Shown here: positions 34,620-46,177 of the stretch, in pieces
How positions within the stretch are numbered: position 1 is the first letter of the stretch
Layout of the letters: the number at the start of each line of letters is the position of its first letter
Assembly (NCBI GenBank): GCA_022478985.1
Contig: JAKSZP010009542.1
Coordinates: 1 to 64,000, forward strand
From: Massospora cicadina
Lineage: Eukaryota; Entomophthoromycota; Entomophthoromycetes; Entomophthorales; Entomophthoraceae
Length of the DNA stretch: 64,000 nucleotides
Reading direction: 5' to 3'
Program-made: the position numbers and the translations under genes
Notes under the pieces: model-generated
The model's database searches: none
Seen by the model: the letters and a program-made list of their open reading frames with translations, nothing else
What the model was told of the DNA's origin: nothing

Positions 34620-36557
34620 CCAGGCCTCCTCTGGAAGAATGTGGTATTGTATCATTCTAGTGCAGTATTGACTGAAATGGTATGTTGATCCCATTTAAGG
34701 GTTGGAAAAACGTTTGGGAACCATTTTGCATAATTGGTTAATTTCAATGGGGTAAGATATAAGCTATCAATGGCCTGGGTGACTTTTTCTGGTATGCTAG
34801 TCTTATAGTACTCCTTTGCATTAAGGAGGTCAATTCCATCCATCATCCATGCCTTTGCATCCACTGGCTTCAGGTCTTCCCAAACTGCAGCTTTGATTAT
34901 TTTATGATCTAGGGGAATTTCATCTACTTCAGGGCATCTTTGGTTCAGATCTGCGATGACTTGAAGAACTTTACCATGTCAAGAAATATCTGGGTATCAA
35001 TCCAGGGCTTGTCAGCCTCAGTGAAAAATTTATGATTCTGCAGATGGCCGCAATGGTAGGCATAATTTTTTGAGATCCGCTGCATCACCATTATGTACGG
35101 GAACTTCAAAGTCTCCATTGCTTAATTTTGCAAGAGGACATGCTACAGTGCACTAACATGTCCTTCTGGATGGAGTTATACTTCACTGGGGCTCTTGTCA
35201 TCAACTTGACTGCCTTTGGGCTTTTGGTCCCTTCTATCTGCACTTTTAATTTTTTGATGAACTTTTCTGGGCATCTGATACTTCAGATTTGGTTCTCAAT
35301 ACTCCTTTATCCCCAATGAGATAATCCAATAGGCTGCTTGTTCTTGTGGATCATTTTAGCTGATTTTTCTCCCCCCTATTAACTGGAATTTGTCAGGGAT
35401 TGTCCCTAATAATTTGTCAGAGATTGTCTCCGATGGTTCACTCAGTTTTTTGTTTCAATTATGGTCAAGGATCATCCTCCCCCAACTGGTTTTGTCATTA
35501 ATGGTCCCCAATGTTTTGTCTGAGTAATTGAGTCAAGTGTCATTGGATAATTTCTCTGTCCCAGTTGAAACCTTTTTTTAATGTTGCCCAGATAATTTGG
35601 GTCCTTGTATTTGCTAATTGATTTATTTTGGATTCTGAGCTAGCTAATACTTTGTTAGAATTTTTTTAAATTTTTTTCTACAAGGCTCTAATCTCCTTCC
35701 CTAATTGAGTTTCAGTGGGGAATATCCCAACACTGCTAATCTTGGTATTGCTTCATGCACGCTGAGAGTGTCGTCAATCATATGATTTGTGGTGTAAACC
35801 AATCATGTGGAGTAAGTTGCATTTACTGTGCTTATTACTAGGTTCTGTAGTTTATTTTAGCATTTTTTGTTGAGCGTGTTGTCACTGATTTGTTATTACT
35901 TGAGATGTTATTAGTTGATCAGTTGTCATTGTCAATTTGCGTTAGCCTTTGTCAGTGTGAAATTGTCCAGATAGAGTGTCCATCAGGCATAATTTTGATT
36001 AATTGCATATTTGGTATATACAAGCCATCCATTTCTTATTACTTAGCACAGATGGGCGGAAAACATACCTGAACTAAGTGGATGGCTGTGGGTTACTTCT
36101 CAATAGGTGCAGTACATTACTAGCAGGTGGGATGTTCTCTATAGTCTTGTACTGGTCGCTTTTAAATTTAAAATTGAGCTTTGTGAGAGAAAGCTAACAA
36201 TTTTTACACTTTTACTATATAATTTGCAAATGCGCGCCCCATGGGCTTTATTTCAAGGGTCTTCAATTGTCAATTATTAACAATAAAGTTTGATCATTGT
36301 TAACTATACTTGGCCTCTTTGCTCCAAGCAGGTGATGGTTCATTGCCAGCTCACTTCAGATTCCATTAATTTGCCCCATTAATTATTCAGATATAAGAAC
36401 TGGGATTGGGAGTGGAATCCTCAAGGATATGTCATCACCCAACGCTCATCAAAAACACATGAGCAAGATCATCCTGGGTGACAAGGGGGCCACCGCCTTC
36501 TTGGTCTCTTCTTGGATGTGAAAAGGAACACCCCTTGATCCAAATGGAGTGAGTGTT
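34620..36557 (-). pseudogene. Decayed minus-strand coding remnant of unknown type
   Basis: Between LTR T and TRIM-like copy A. Minus-strand pieces look protein-like but switch frame: VDEIPLDHKIIKAAVWEDLK and VDAKAWMMDGIDLLNAKEYY (34900-34790), PEKVTQAIDSLYLTPLKLTN, TEADKPWIDTQIFLDMVKFF (35020-34960) and KLKVQIEGTKSPKAVKLMTR (35260-35200). An Asn/Gln/Lys-rich stretch lies at 35720-35400. It may be an old gag or host gene; no catalytic motif was seen. From about 35770 to 36300 I see nothing. Bases 36300-36557 may be the 3' part of LINE-5. Confidence 0.35.
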
Positions 36558-37238
36558 TGTAACAAATAAAAACGTCCTAGTTTTTAACTGCTATCTTGCC
36601 TTTGGATTGGCGGATGGACGCCAAAAGATTGTCTCAAATGAGGTTTCATTAAGGTAAGTGTTTTGACTCATCATATTCACCGATTCAACCTTTGATTTAG
36701 GAAAATTTGGATAATGAAAAAGACATACACAGGTAAGCGAGGATTTGACCCCAAAATTAGCCTTTCTTATTTATATATGAATTAAACATGGTGATGAATA
36801 TTATCCCAATAATATAGGGCACCACAAATGACACATAAAAACCAGAGTATTTGATGGATCATTTCGCCGCCAAATACCACTTTTTTGTTAAGGATACAAA
36901 ATTAAGATTACATGGGATTCAAGGTAAGACAAAGCACGAGCAGCACCAAGGCCACTAGAGAGACCCACTCAAGGTTGGAAAATGACAAAGAGAGAAAGAG
37001 AGAGAAATCTGAACTGAGTTCAGAATTGTGCAGGACTGACCTTTTAAGGTCGCTCTACCGGAGAGCCCTTCTGCACTTTTCTTTGTGCCCCAAGGAGCAT
37101 AAAAAATAGCTCATGAGGGGCACAGTCCAGCACCAAACCTGCATGAACCTCAAAACCCCAAAATAGCATTTTTACTTAATATTCAGAAATCTGAATATTG
37201 AGCCAAAATGTAACACTTGGTTCAACACAACCATTACA
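36558..37238. repeat. TRIM-A left terminal repeat
   Basis: TGTAACAAATAAAAACGTCC to CAACACAACCATTACA. It includes a GAGAGAAAGAGAGA purine stretch near 36990 and a conserved CCTTTTAAGGTCGCTC block near 37042. Confidence 0.8.
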
Positions 37239-37651
37239 TCACTCCCTCGCTAAGAAAGAGCCCCCCACAAGAGGGTGGCCCATAGCTGGAGATAACCACC
37301 ATGAGGGCTTCCAAAAGAAAACATGGAGCAGGAACTGGACTGCAAAAGACAGTCCACCCAGCAAGGGAAAACATGCCCAATGCAGGGCTATACGGTTATC
37401 CTGCACAGGGTGGTCTGACCGTGGGGTGAGGGGCCCTGCTTGGCCAGGTCCCTCGGTGCCAACCAGATTCCTGGTGAGGGGGAAGCCCCACCAGAATTTT
37501 GGACTGATGATTACTTCAGATCCAGGGTTGGCCATCAGTCACTGGCTCCCCAAGTGCTTATTACTTAACAACTGGAACCTGAAGTGACCACTGAGATCAG
37601 GTCAAACTGGGGATCTGGTGGTATGCTAAAAGCACACTGAGATTAGAATAA

Positions 37652-38333
37652 TGTAATGGACAAAAACGTCCTAGTTTTTAACTTCCATTTTGCCTTTGGA
37701 TTGGTGGATGGATGCTAATAGATTGTCTGATATGAGGTTCCCTTGAGGTAAGTGTTTTGACTCATCATACTCACCAATTCAAGATCATATTTAAGAAATT
37801 CAGAAAATGAGAAAGACATATGCAGGTATGCAAAAATTCGAACCCAAAATTAGCCTTGTTTTATTTATATATGAAATAAACATTCTGACGAATTTTTATT
37901 CCATAATCAAGGGCACTGCAAATGTCACATGAAAAAACCAGAATATTTGGCAGATCAGTTCAGCGCTGAATACCATTTTTTGTTAAGGATACAAAATTAG
38001 AGTTACCGCAGGATTCCAGGTAAAACAAGGCAAGAGTGTCCCAGAGGCCACTAGCGAGACCCATGTGAGGGTGGGAAATGACAAGAGAGAAAGAGAGAAC
38101 ATTCTAAACTGAGTTCAGGATTGTGTGGGCCTGACCTTTTAAGATCGCTCTTCCAGGGAGCCCCTCTGCACTTTTCTTTGCGCCCCAAGGAGCATAAAGA
38201 ATAGCTTGGGAGAGCACAGCCCAACACTGAGCCCGCATGAACCTCAAAACCCCTAAAATAGAATTTTGACTCAATATTCAGAAATCTGAATCTCGAGCCA
38301 AAATGTAACAATCAGTTCAACCCAACCATTACA
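37652..38333. repeat. TRIM-A right terminal repeat
   Basis: TGTAATGGACAAAAACGTCC to CAACCCAACCATTACA. It is collinear with 36558-37238 with scattered substitutions, so the insertion is not recent. Confidence 0.8.
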
Positions 38334-38338
38334 GCGCT

Positions 38339-39757
38339 CCTCAAGATTTACAGGATGTTTGAAGACCCTGGGTTTCTGAAGGCCAGGTCTCTGGCTATTT
38401 AGGTTCTTGCTGAAGATGCCCATGGAGCAAAATATCTTCTTGTTAAATCATGGCTTTAACCCACTTTATAAAGATGTTTGAGGCATTGCATTCAGGATTA
38501 ATTAGCCCCATCTCATCTTCAGAAGTTGCCTTTCTTAGTGTGGTGATTTTGGATGGAGGGGAGCGCTTGCTCTAAAGCTAGGGTTTTAATTGCTGTGAGC
38601 TGTTTAAAAAATTGCTAAAAGTAATAGCATATGCAGAATACCAAGTTTTTTAAAAAAAGCATATTGTTGGCAAAGTGGCACTTTCCAGCCAGGGATGTCT
38701 TCCAGAACTTCCACCTTGTCACTGTTCTTTGGATATCTTGAAGTAGATTCTCGTTCACAACTTGAAATTTATATTCACACTTGTGATAGGAATATCTAGA
38801 TGTCTGATGGGTTCCTTTAATTAAGGCATTCAAAAGGGAGCTGGAATATAGGTGGACTTCTTGTACTTCTTCACTTTGTGTTGCTTTGTAACTTTTTTTC
38901 TTTGTCCACTTAATTTTAGGTCCTGAGCGCATAATATTTTTTAACTCCAACGCTTGTAATTTAGTCCTGGAAAGTTTAGCTTGAGAGGTTTTTCCACATA
39001 TAAGCTATTTATCTCCTCTACATTCTTGGAAACCAATTTGAAAGGAAACCCTAACATGCATTCATCTGCAAAGGCCAAAAATTATAGTGGATTTTGACCT
39101 TGATTGCAATACCATCTAACTGTTTCTCCATTATATCTAGGAGGGGGTCAATTATAAGATTGTACAGGATAGGGCTGAGTAGGTCTCCTTGACATAGGCC
39201 TCTTTTTAGTGTAACTGGAGGTAAAATAAAGGGTGTTTAAAGAACTGAAAAATTAAAATATAGTTGTTAGTTTGCTACCCATGTGATAATAAATTTGGGA
39301 ATGCCTTGTTTGTGAAGTATTGCTGCCAAGTAGTCCCAATCAACTCTGGCATATGCCTTGGCTTGGTCAAGAAATCAAAATGTACCCTTGGAGGCTCACT
39401 TAATATAGTTGTTACTTGTGGATGTTGTCCCAAATTCTCTTCCTTGAGATTAACCAATGTTGGTTTGGGACAATGCAACCCTTGGCTTTTTTGAAGAACG
39501 TTTATCCATAATCTTTCCCATTAGCTTCATGTCTGCATTGATTAGAAATATTGGATGCCAAGAATGAATGTAAATATGGTCCCGTCTTTGTGGAAAACTA
39601 TGGCGTAAGTTTCAAGCCTCCTCTAATTACTCTACCCTATTTCAATTTGAGTTAAAGAGATGGCATAAGCCTCTTTATTGCTTCAAATTGTGCTTTATAG
39701 CACTTATAGGAATACTAACTGATCCTGGTGACTTGTTGATGGGGAGTCTCTGCAGAA
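38339..39757 (-). pseudogene. LINE-5 reverse transcriptase remnant
   Basis: From 39757 down: VLQRLPINKSPGSVSIPI, WHPIFLINADMKLMGKIMDK, FLDQAKAYARVDWDYLAAIL (motif A), KRGLCQGDLLSPILYNLIID (QGDPLSP with Pro to Leu), and LAFADECMLGFPFKLVSKN near 39080 (AFADD with the second Asp as Glu). The frame 38950-38615 continues the thumb region. Frameshifts are frequent. Confidence 0.85.
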
Positions 39758-39762
39758 CCTGT

Positions 39763-40634
39763 TCTTGCCGCCCAGGGTTCTGTTTGCTTAACTCTGGGGA
39801 TTTTGAACTTGGAGCGTCAAAAGGGGTAATTTGTTGCACAGATCTGACACTAAACAGCTAGGCTTAAACTTCCTGAGAGAGCAGTAAACTTGACACTTTC
39901 ACGCCAACTGTGCGTCTTCTTTACAAATAATCCTGTATATGTTGGAATCTTACCTTGACCCAATGGATATTACCTCAACCTCTTTCCTTGCAAGCCTAAA
40001 CTTTTTAGAAGTCCTTTTAAAAATGAGTGTTTTCTTAAAACAGGTCAATCCCAGACTGGTTACTGGGAATTACTTTAGATAAAGGACAATTCTAAGATTC
40101 TGTAAAATAGACTGTTTATTTAAGATAAAATCTTATATTTTTTATACTAAATACTAAAGAATCAGGATGTAAAATAAATTGAGTGGATAATTGAATAGTG
40201 GATTGAAAAGATATTGTATCTTCTTCAGGAACCTCAGAAAAGTCTCTTCTTCCATTGATTTCTCTCTTGGGCATTCATTTTCTCAAGTTACTGAATTTGT
40301 GCACTGTGGCAGTGTGTGGAGCCTTTGGTATCAAGATTGTTGGTTCCATGGCTCCTGTTCGCTTTGGTGGAGTCCAAATCTTCATTACCATGGGTGGAAT
40401 TTTTTTCTAATGCTTGATGGCACCGTTTTTCTTTTGTTTTAATTGTTTTCCTTTTCAGTGCACCGTTCAGCACCTAAATCATTAATTTCCTTCTCAATGA
40501 AACTCAAACAAATATTGCCATTTTTGTCATTAAACTCATCTTGGTTTAATAATTCTTGTGCTTTGATCAGTATTTCCTTGATTCTACCAGAGGTCGAGGA
40601 TTTACCAATTTTGTGGTGCGCCAAGTCTATGACA
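39763..40634 (-). repeat. gypsy-3 3' LTR
   Basis: 872 bp. The minus strand starts TGTCATAGACTTGGCGCACC and ends CCCTGGGCGGCAAGA. Its pair is 52373-53247. Reading frames inside it (for example LLNQDEFNDKNGN) recur in the other LTR because the DNA is duplicated, not because a protein is conserved. The two LTRs differ at many positions, more than the two LTRs of gypsy-2. Confidence 0.87.
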
Positions 40635-40648
40635 CCACCCCTTCCAAG
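40635..40648 (-). promoter_or_regulatory. gypsy-3 polypurine tract
   Basis: The minus strand reads CTTGGAAGGGGTGG directly before the TGTCATAG start of the 3' LTR. The position and purine run fit a plus-strand primer. Confidence 0.65.
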
Positions 40649-40649
40649 A

Positions 40650-41680
40650 TGAGAGCAAGGCTAGGATCTGAGGTGTCTAACATGGACTCTATTGAACACA
40701 ATGTTTCTGGCATCATCTTGGATGGATATTCATGGACTCTCTTGGCCAGTACAGTTGATGGTCCAGTTCAAATAGCTTGAAGCTTCTCAGAGTGACTTTT
40801 ACAGCTGTGGTAAAACAATACTTTATCGTTGACTCCAAATTCTGGCAGTTTGGTATGTCTCTGACTGTCTTTCTACCCTTTAGGATACTGTGCTCGATGT
40901 TATTCCCAGCTTATAGTTGTATGCATATGAGCTCTTCAGCCAACTCTTGCTTATAGTTCTCAGGGGGTAAGTTCTTGTGATCTGCGGAAATTATTGGAGC
41001 CAGCAGGATAGGTAAGGCGGCTTCTCTCCCATAGAGCGCCTTGAATAAGAAATCCCAATGACCCTGTGGTGGCTAAGTCAGTAAGTAAACAGTGCGGATG
41101 GTAAGAGGATATCCCACATTAACTTGTAGTTAACTTTTATCTTCTTGAGGATCCCAGCTAATGTCCCATTTACTTGTTCCACACTTCCGTTTGATAATGG
41201 TGTATAGGGGGTAGTGAACAGCTGTTGCACCCCTACCAAGTCCATACGTTATCTCATCACTTCAGAGATGAAGTTCTTCCCATTATCTGATATCAATATC
41301 TTGGTATAACCGTGACTTGTGATAATCTGATTGTAAAGGAATTGGGAGGTGGTCCCTGCAGTGTATGTCTTGATTGCCGCTGCCTCAATCCACTTTGTGG
41401 TCAATTGCTACTATTATAAACTTGTTCCTACTTGAGGCAGTTGGTAGTGGTCCTACCACATCGATAGATACATTGTGAAAAGGCGCGGATGGTGGGATTG
41501 GTGTAAACTCAAACTTCTTTTCCAATGGTCTAAAGCTTGCACATGGTATACACATCTCCAAGGCTTGGTGCACCTCATCAGTCATAGCCTCCTAATAGAA
41601 CCTGTCCTTGAGATAAGCTAGGGTCTTCTAAAATCTTCCATGTCCCACATGTTTTTGTGCCTCCATCACTATTTCTATTC
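40650..41680 (-). pseudogene. pol: gypsy-3 integrase remnant
   Basis: The frame 41585-41385 reads MTDEVHQALEMCIPCASFRP (end of the HHCC zinc domain) and VSIDVVGPLPTASSRNKFI with IVAIDH (first catalytic Asp). The later motifs are shifted: the DNGKNF and E regions sit in other frames between 41330 and 41150. The C-terminal part near 40870-40660 reads LYWPRESMNIHPR and ends SLALILEGVVS. Confidence 0.8.
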
Positions 41681-41889
41681 AATCACTAGGTCACATATAT
41701 GGATACCATTTTCTCTTAATAAACTTCTGGAGTTTTACATCTACTCTTTACGCGTCCTTTAAACATCTTCTTAAAACTGACTTGACTTCTTCAGTTTCTT
41801 CTTCCCATTCCTCTCCAGATAATCCAATTAGATCATAAAGTTGATCACTCTCATGCACATACAAATGGAACACAGGCAACCTTGAGAGC

Positions 41890-42340
41890 CCATCTGCGTT
41901 CAGGTGATTGCTTTCAGCCCTGTGTATAATTTATAAGTCATATCTTGAAGCTGAACAGCCCATCTGGCTAGCCTCCCATCAGAATCCTTCATGTTCTTGA
42001 GCCAGCATAAGGATGCATGGTCCGTTACAACTTTGAAGTGAACTCCATATAGGTATGGCCAAAAGTGCTTCACTGCTCTAATCACTGCAAGACATTCGCA
42101 CTCTGTAACAGTGTAGTTTCTTTCTGCTTTGGTAAAGACCTTGGAATAATATTCAATGAGATGGTCAATCCCCTCCTCGTCTAGTTGTGCTAGTATTGCA
42201 CCAAGTCCTATGTTGCTGGCATCAGTGTATAGGTAGAAAGTCTTGTTGAAGTCCAGATATGTTAGGATTGGCGCCTCTACCAATTTCTTCTTCAGATCCT
42301 CGAAGGCTTGGTCTTGCTCTAGTCCCCTTCAAACTTAGAG
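41890..42340 (-). pseudogene. pol: gypsy-3 RNase H, nearly open
   Basis: The frame 42283-41900 is open for 127 codons: FYLYTDASNIGLGAILAQLD (first catalytic Asp), ERNYTVTECECLAVIRAVKH (catalytic Glu), KVVTDHASLCWLKNMKDSDG (Asp in TDH) and RWAVQLQDMTYKL. It is the best preserved RNase H of the window and closely resembles that of gypsy-1. The end of the domain is shifted. Confidence 0.88.
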
Positions 42341-42479
42341 TCCTTGTTCAGTAGGTACATCAGGGGAGTAGCCAAGTCTGAAAACCGTGGGATGAATTGT
42401 CTATAGTAGCTGATCATGCCCAGAACATCTTTACATCCCTTGTACTTTTTGGAAGCTCCAATTTGGTTATTAGCTTCAC

Positions 42480-43133
42480 CTTTCCTTCTTGAGGTCAAAT
42501 TCCATGTGCACTGATCTCATTACCCAATAACTCGAGTTGCTTCTTGAGAAAGGTGCACTTGCTCCGTTTCAGTTTAAGTTTTAATTCTATCAACCGCATG
42601 AAAACTACTCAAAGGTGCTCAATATGCTCTCTGAAAGTTCTTCTAAATACAGTTATATCATCCAGATAGATTATAACACTTGTCATCTTCAGTTCTCCAA
42701 ATATTTGGTCCATGGCACATTGAAAGGTTGCTGGCGCATTGTACAGCCCTTGTGGCATTCTGGTTGGTTTAAACAAGCCTTGGCTGCTTATCAAGATGCA
42801 CTTTTTCTGGTCTTTGAGTGACAGTTCCATCTGCCAGTACCCACTGGCCAGATCCATTTCTGAAAATTACTTTGAACCGCCTAACTGTTTCAAGGCGTCG
42901 TCAAATCTTGGGAGAGGGTAAGAATCTTTCTTTGTAATTTCATTCAAGTGACGGTAGTCCATAACCACCCTGTGTGAGCCATCTTTCTTGCGCACCAACA
43001 GAAGTGGTGATGCCCATGGACTCTTCAAGGACCTCAACAAGACAGCATCTGTAAGTTGTTGAAGCTCCTTAGTGATGACCTCCTCTTCCAATTTCAATCA
43101 GCAGTATGGATTCAATTTGAAAGGTATACCTGA
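42480..43133 (-). pseudogene. pol: gypsy-3 reverse transcriptase
   Basis: Frames 43097-42867 and 42857-42609: WASPLLLVRKKDGSHRVVMD, HLNEITKKDSYPLPRFDDAL, MDLASGYWQMELSLKDQKKC, RMPQGLYNAPATFQCAMDQI and the active site VIIYLDDITVF (YLDD intact). A short frame change around 42860 is the main lesion. The upstream part SGIPFKLNPYC is reached at 43133, where gypsy-2 interrupts; it continues beyond 49796. Confidence 0.9.
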
Positions 43134-43981
43134 TGTAAGGAGAGTGTCTATAACTCTCCTGTTCCCAGCGTGGCAGTGCTTGGTGCAAAAGCCCAACGCC
43201 AGGGAACTAGCTGTTAAAATAAAAAGCAATATTGCCCAGCAGAGGGTGCTGGAGAAATAATAACTCAAGCCAAGAAAGGCGAGAAATAACCAGCCAAAAA
43301 CCTTGCAGTTCACACTGGAAAAAGGGGTAAATAACCCAGGTTGGTGGGGACCTGGAAAAACCAATGGTGCATGAGGGGATAATCTTATTTTGTCCAAAAT
43401 GGCAAGGTTAAAGGAGCGCGAGACCTCCTTGAAGGGTTTGTGCACAGGATCGCTCAGAATAGCATAAAATTAAGAAAATAACGTAAATTGGGAAAGGTTT
43501 ATCTGGGAAGTTGACCAACAAGAAATGTTGGTCAGGGAAAACATATTTAAGCTCGGATGGGGGAATACAGGATGTGCTGCAGTGAGCCCAAGCACTGACC
43601 CACCAATAGGGCAACGCTTCCATTTTAATTAGTTAAATAGGCTGAAACTGACTTCACTTGAGTGATTGATTGAAGTTGGATTCGACCCAAACGCAATGTT
43701 TTATAAGTGGACTGGGCTTTGAAACCCCATTCCTTGACGAATCAAATGGAACCATTTCACATCAATTTGGTACACCATCTGTTTTAACGACTAGGCCATT
43801 GTGAGAGGCTGGGCGTTTGGCACACCACTAGTCCCAACCTGGGCATATTTTTCCCAAACCCAGCGTTGGTCTAGGGTGTGCCTCAGGTCAGGGAGGGCCT
43901 GTAGCTTCACACTCTGGGCCTCCTATCACCCAGCCTTATCTTTGGGGTTGGTCCCCACTATTATGTCATTTGCACATGACA
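43134..43981 (-). repeat. gypsy-2 3' LTR
   Basis: 848 bp. Plus-strand ends are TGTAAGGAGAGTGTC and TTTGCACATGACA. It is nearly identical to 48953-49796. Frames such as CEVFGWLFLAFLGLSYY appear in both copies only because the LTR is duplicated. Confidence 0.93.
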
Positions 43982-43998
43982 TTACCCTCTCCTCCCAA
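43982..43998 (-). promoter_or_regulatory. gypsy-2 polypurine tract
   Basis: The minus strand reads TTGGGAGGAGAGGGTAA directly before the 3' LTR start TGTCATTTG. Correct place and composition for a plus-strand primer. Confidence 0.75.
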
Positions 43999-44079
43999 CG
44001 GGGCTCAACCCCCCCTCCAGGGGCTTGCACAAGGGAAAGTTCTTGTGGGCAGGGGCCAACTTCATGGCAGCAACAGTCA

Positions 44080-44275
44080 GTTTAGGTTGGGATCCAGCAG
44101 CCTGGGGGAAAAACTTGTGGAAGGCGTCAATCAGATCATGGGCATGCACACAGTCAAGCGCTGGAACTCAACTGTTCTCTGCAGTGTCAAAGCCCTTCCA
44201 GGATACCAGGTACTCGAGTCCTCTTTTAATCTGGCAGGAGCCAACTATTTCTTCCACCTCCCACTCTGGCGCCCC
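44080..44275 (-). pseudogene. pol: gypsy-2 C-terminal chromodomain with premature stop
   Basis: The minus-strand frame reads EWEVEEIVGSCQIKRGLEYL, VSWKGFDTAENS, stop, VPALDCVHAHDLIDAFHKFF. This is the chromodomain fold: EVExIL, YLVKWKG, ENTWEP, then the C-terminal helix. The stop TGA replaces the Trp codon (TGG) of ENSWxP, an aromatic-cage region residue. It follows integrase in the correct place for a chromovirus. One G-to-A change explains the stop. Confidence 0.85.
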
Positions 44276-45610
44276 ATCACAAGATAGGCCTCAGGAGTCT
44301 CTGATGGGGGCCCCTCAAACAACGTCAATTTGCTCTCATGAAACACAGAGAAGATCTGGAATGAAGGGGGAAGATCTAGCTGGTATGATGCATGGCCTGC
44401 CTTTCTAACCACGCGGTAGGGGCCAATCCTCTTTGGGCCCAGCTTCTTACCCAGCTGCTTGATAGGGATGTTATGAGCATCAAGCATCACGAGATCCCCT
44501 TCCTTGTACGCAGGACCCACTTGGCGCTTCCCATCAGCGTTCTCCTTATACACCTGCATTGCCGCCTCCAAGCTTTTAGAAACCCCCTGGTGGACCTTCT
44601 TGGTTGTCTTGGAAAAGTCCACCACCGCTTCAACCTTAGACCCACAGCTGGGCTCCATGTTAAAGGCAGGGTTAAAGCCATGGCTGGCCGAAAAACGGCT
44701 AACAACTGATTGAGGAATGCAGCGTGTTGTAACTAAATTGGGCCATAGGAAGGAGAGAAGCCCAATCTGAATGTTCCGTGGCGGTGTAACACTGCAGGAA
44801 CTGTTCCAAGCATTGGTTCACTTGTTCAGTCAGCCCATCTGATTGGGGGTGATAGGCATTCAAATGGCAGGGGCAAATCTGAAGAGTCTTACACAACTCT
44901 TCCCAAAAGACGGAGGTGAATTGGGGTCCCCCAGTCACTAATAATCTCTTGGGGAGCCCCCATGGAGCGCAAACGCATGAGTAACGAAGAGCCTAGCCAT
45001 CTCAGCGGCGGTTATGGTGGTTCTGCAAGGAATAAAGTGGGAAAACTTCGTGAACCAGTCCACCACTACCATGATGGCATCATAACCATCCGAGAATGTT
45101 AACTCCACAATGAAATCAACCAAGATGGAAGTCCAGGGCCCATCAGCCTTTTGGACAGGTACCAACAACCCTGCTAAAGGTTAACGATTGGGTTTCACTT
45201 GTTTGCAGATCAGGCACTCTTTACAATAACGCCCCACCTGAGTAGGCAATCCCTTCCAATTGTAGGTGCGACGTATTAACTCCAACGTCTTTGCTTTCCC
45301 AGGATGTCCAATATGAGTCCATCATGATGGTCCCAGATGATTTCCAGGCGAAGTGGGTAGCAGGAACCCATAGGCGCCCCTGAAACCACACCATCTCATC
45401 CTTCACGTGGTAGCCCCTGGAAAGATCCTTTTGATTTAACTCACACTTAGCAAGTAACATAAAGTATCTGGCTGCAAGTGGCTGGGAAAGGACTACCTTC
45501 CTGAACATACTATATTCCTCCAAGTTTTCCAGAGGTGCAAGCGCTGGCCCGTTTGCCAGGGGAGAGGGTCGTTGAGGCAGAAGTTTACTTGGAGGAATCA
45601 TCACCTGTGT
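44245..45610 (-). pseudogene. pol: gypsy-2 integrase
   Basis: From high to low coordinates: zinc domain tail with RYCKECLICKQVKPN (45240-45190), WTSILVDFIVELTFSDGYDA (first Asp) in frame 45168-44938, and FVTHAFALHGGSPRDY. A one-base shift falls at the second catalytic Asp (SDWG next to GGPQFTSVFWEEL). Then LNAYHPQSDGLTEQVNQCLE holds the catalytic Glu (44938-44699). The frame 44658-44245 has the GPFxVxRxxG-like C-terminal part (GPYRVVRKAGHASYQLDLPP, FHESKLTLFEG). Tf/sushi-type integrase. Confidence 0.9.
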
Positions 45611-45789
45611 GTTGTGAACTTCTACAACTTGGGATAGGGCGCAAAAGCAGGGTTGCAGCCCAAAGCATCCACCAAACCATTATTCTTGCCCTTGGTGTTC
45701 TCATACGTGAATGCAAATTGGGCAAGGGTTTCATGCCAATGGGTCTGACGTGGTGTTAGAACATGTGGAGCACGGTAGTACAACAGGGC

Positions 45790-46110
45790 TCAGTGGTCTG
45801 TGCATACCCAGAATGGTTGGGAGGAGCCATGTAAGTGGTGATGCCAATAAATCAGCGCCTCCACCACTGCTAATAACTCCTTGTCATATACGGCATAATT
45901 CAACTTTGGCAAATACATTTTCCTAGAAAAATATCTCACTGGATGCTCTATCCCATCTTCGCCTACTTGTAACAAGGCAGCCACTATGGCGAAGTTGGAG
46001 GCATCAGTAGACACTATGAACTCCTTTGCAGGGTCGACAAGGTGAAGAACAGATGTGGAAAACATGGTTCACTTCACTGCTTGGAAATCATCCTCCAAAA
46101 TGGGGACCAC
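45790..46110 (-). pseudogene. pol: gypsy-2 RNase H
   Basis: The frame 46065-45790 reads KEFIVSTDASNFAIVAALLQ (Asp), RYFSRKMYLPKLNYAVYDKE and LLAVVEALIYWHHHLHG (Glu in DKELLA) and FWVCTDH (Asp). 91 codons, then shifted at 45790. Typical chromovirus RNase H. Confidence 0.88.
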
Positions 46111-46177
46111 TGAAGCACCTTGGCACCACTAGCCTTGTATAGGGATGCCGCCACCTCAGATAGATTAGGAGTGAACT

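Larger units (their letters stand above)
36558..38333. mobile_element. TRIM-like element, copy A (LTR - short interior - LTR)
   Basis: Two direct repeats, 36558-37238 (681 bp) and 37652-38333 (682 bp), surround a 413 bp interior. Each repeat starts TGTAA and ends CATTACA, so the ends are inverted (TGTAA/TTACA). The interior has no convincing coding frame. The same architecture recurs at 55998-57672 with a homologous interior. The flanks GTGTT (36553-36557) and GCGCT (38334-38338) differ only by two C/T changes. A purine tract beside the left repeat (AGCGAGGGAGTGA on the minus strand) hints that the element points to the minus strand. It probably lies in the 3' part of LINE-5. Confidence 0.8.

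Noticed and set aside
36980..37010. Purine run GAGAGAAAGAGAGAAA as a microsatellite of interest.
   Set aside because: Short, and part of the TRIM terminal repeat (also at 38085), so it carries no separate signal.
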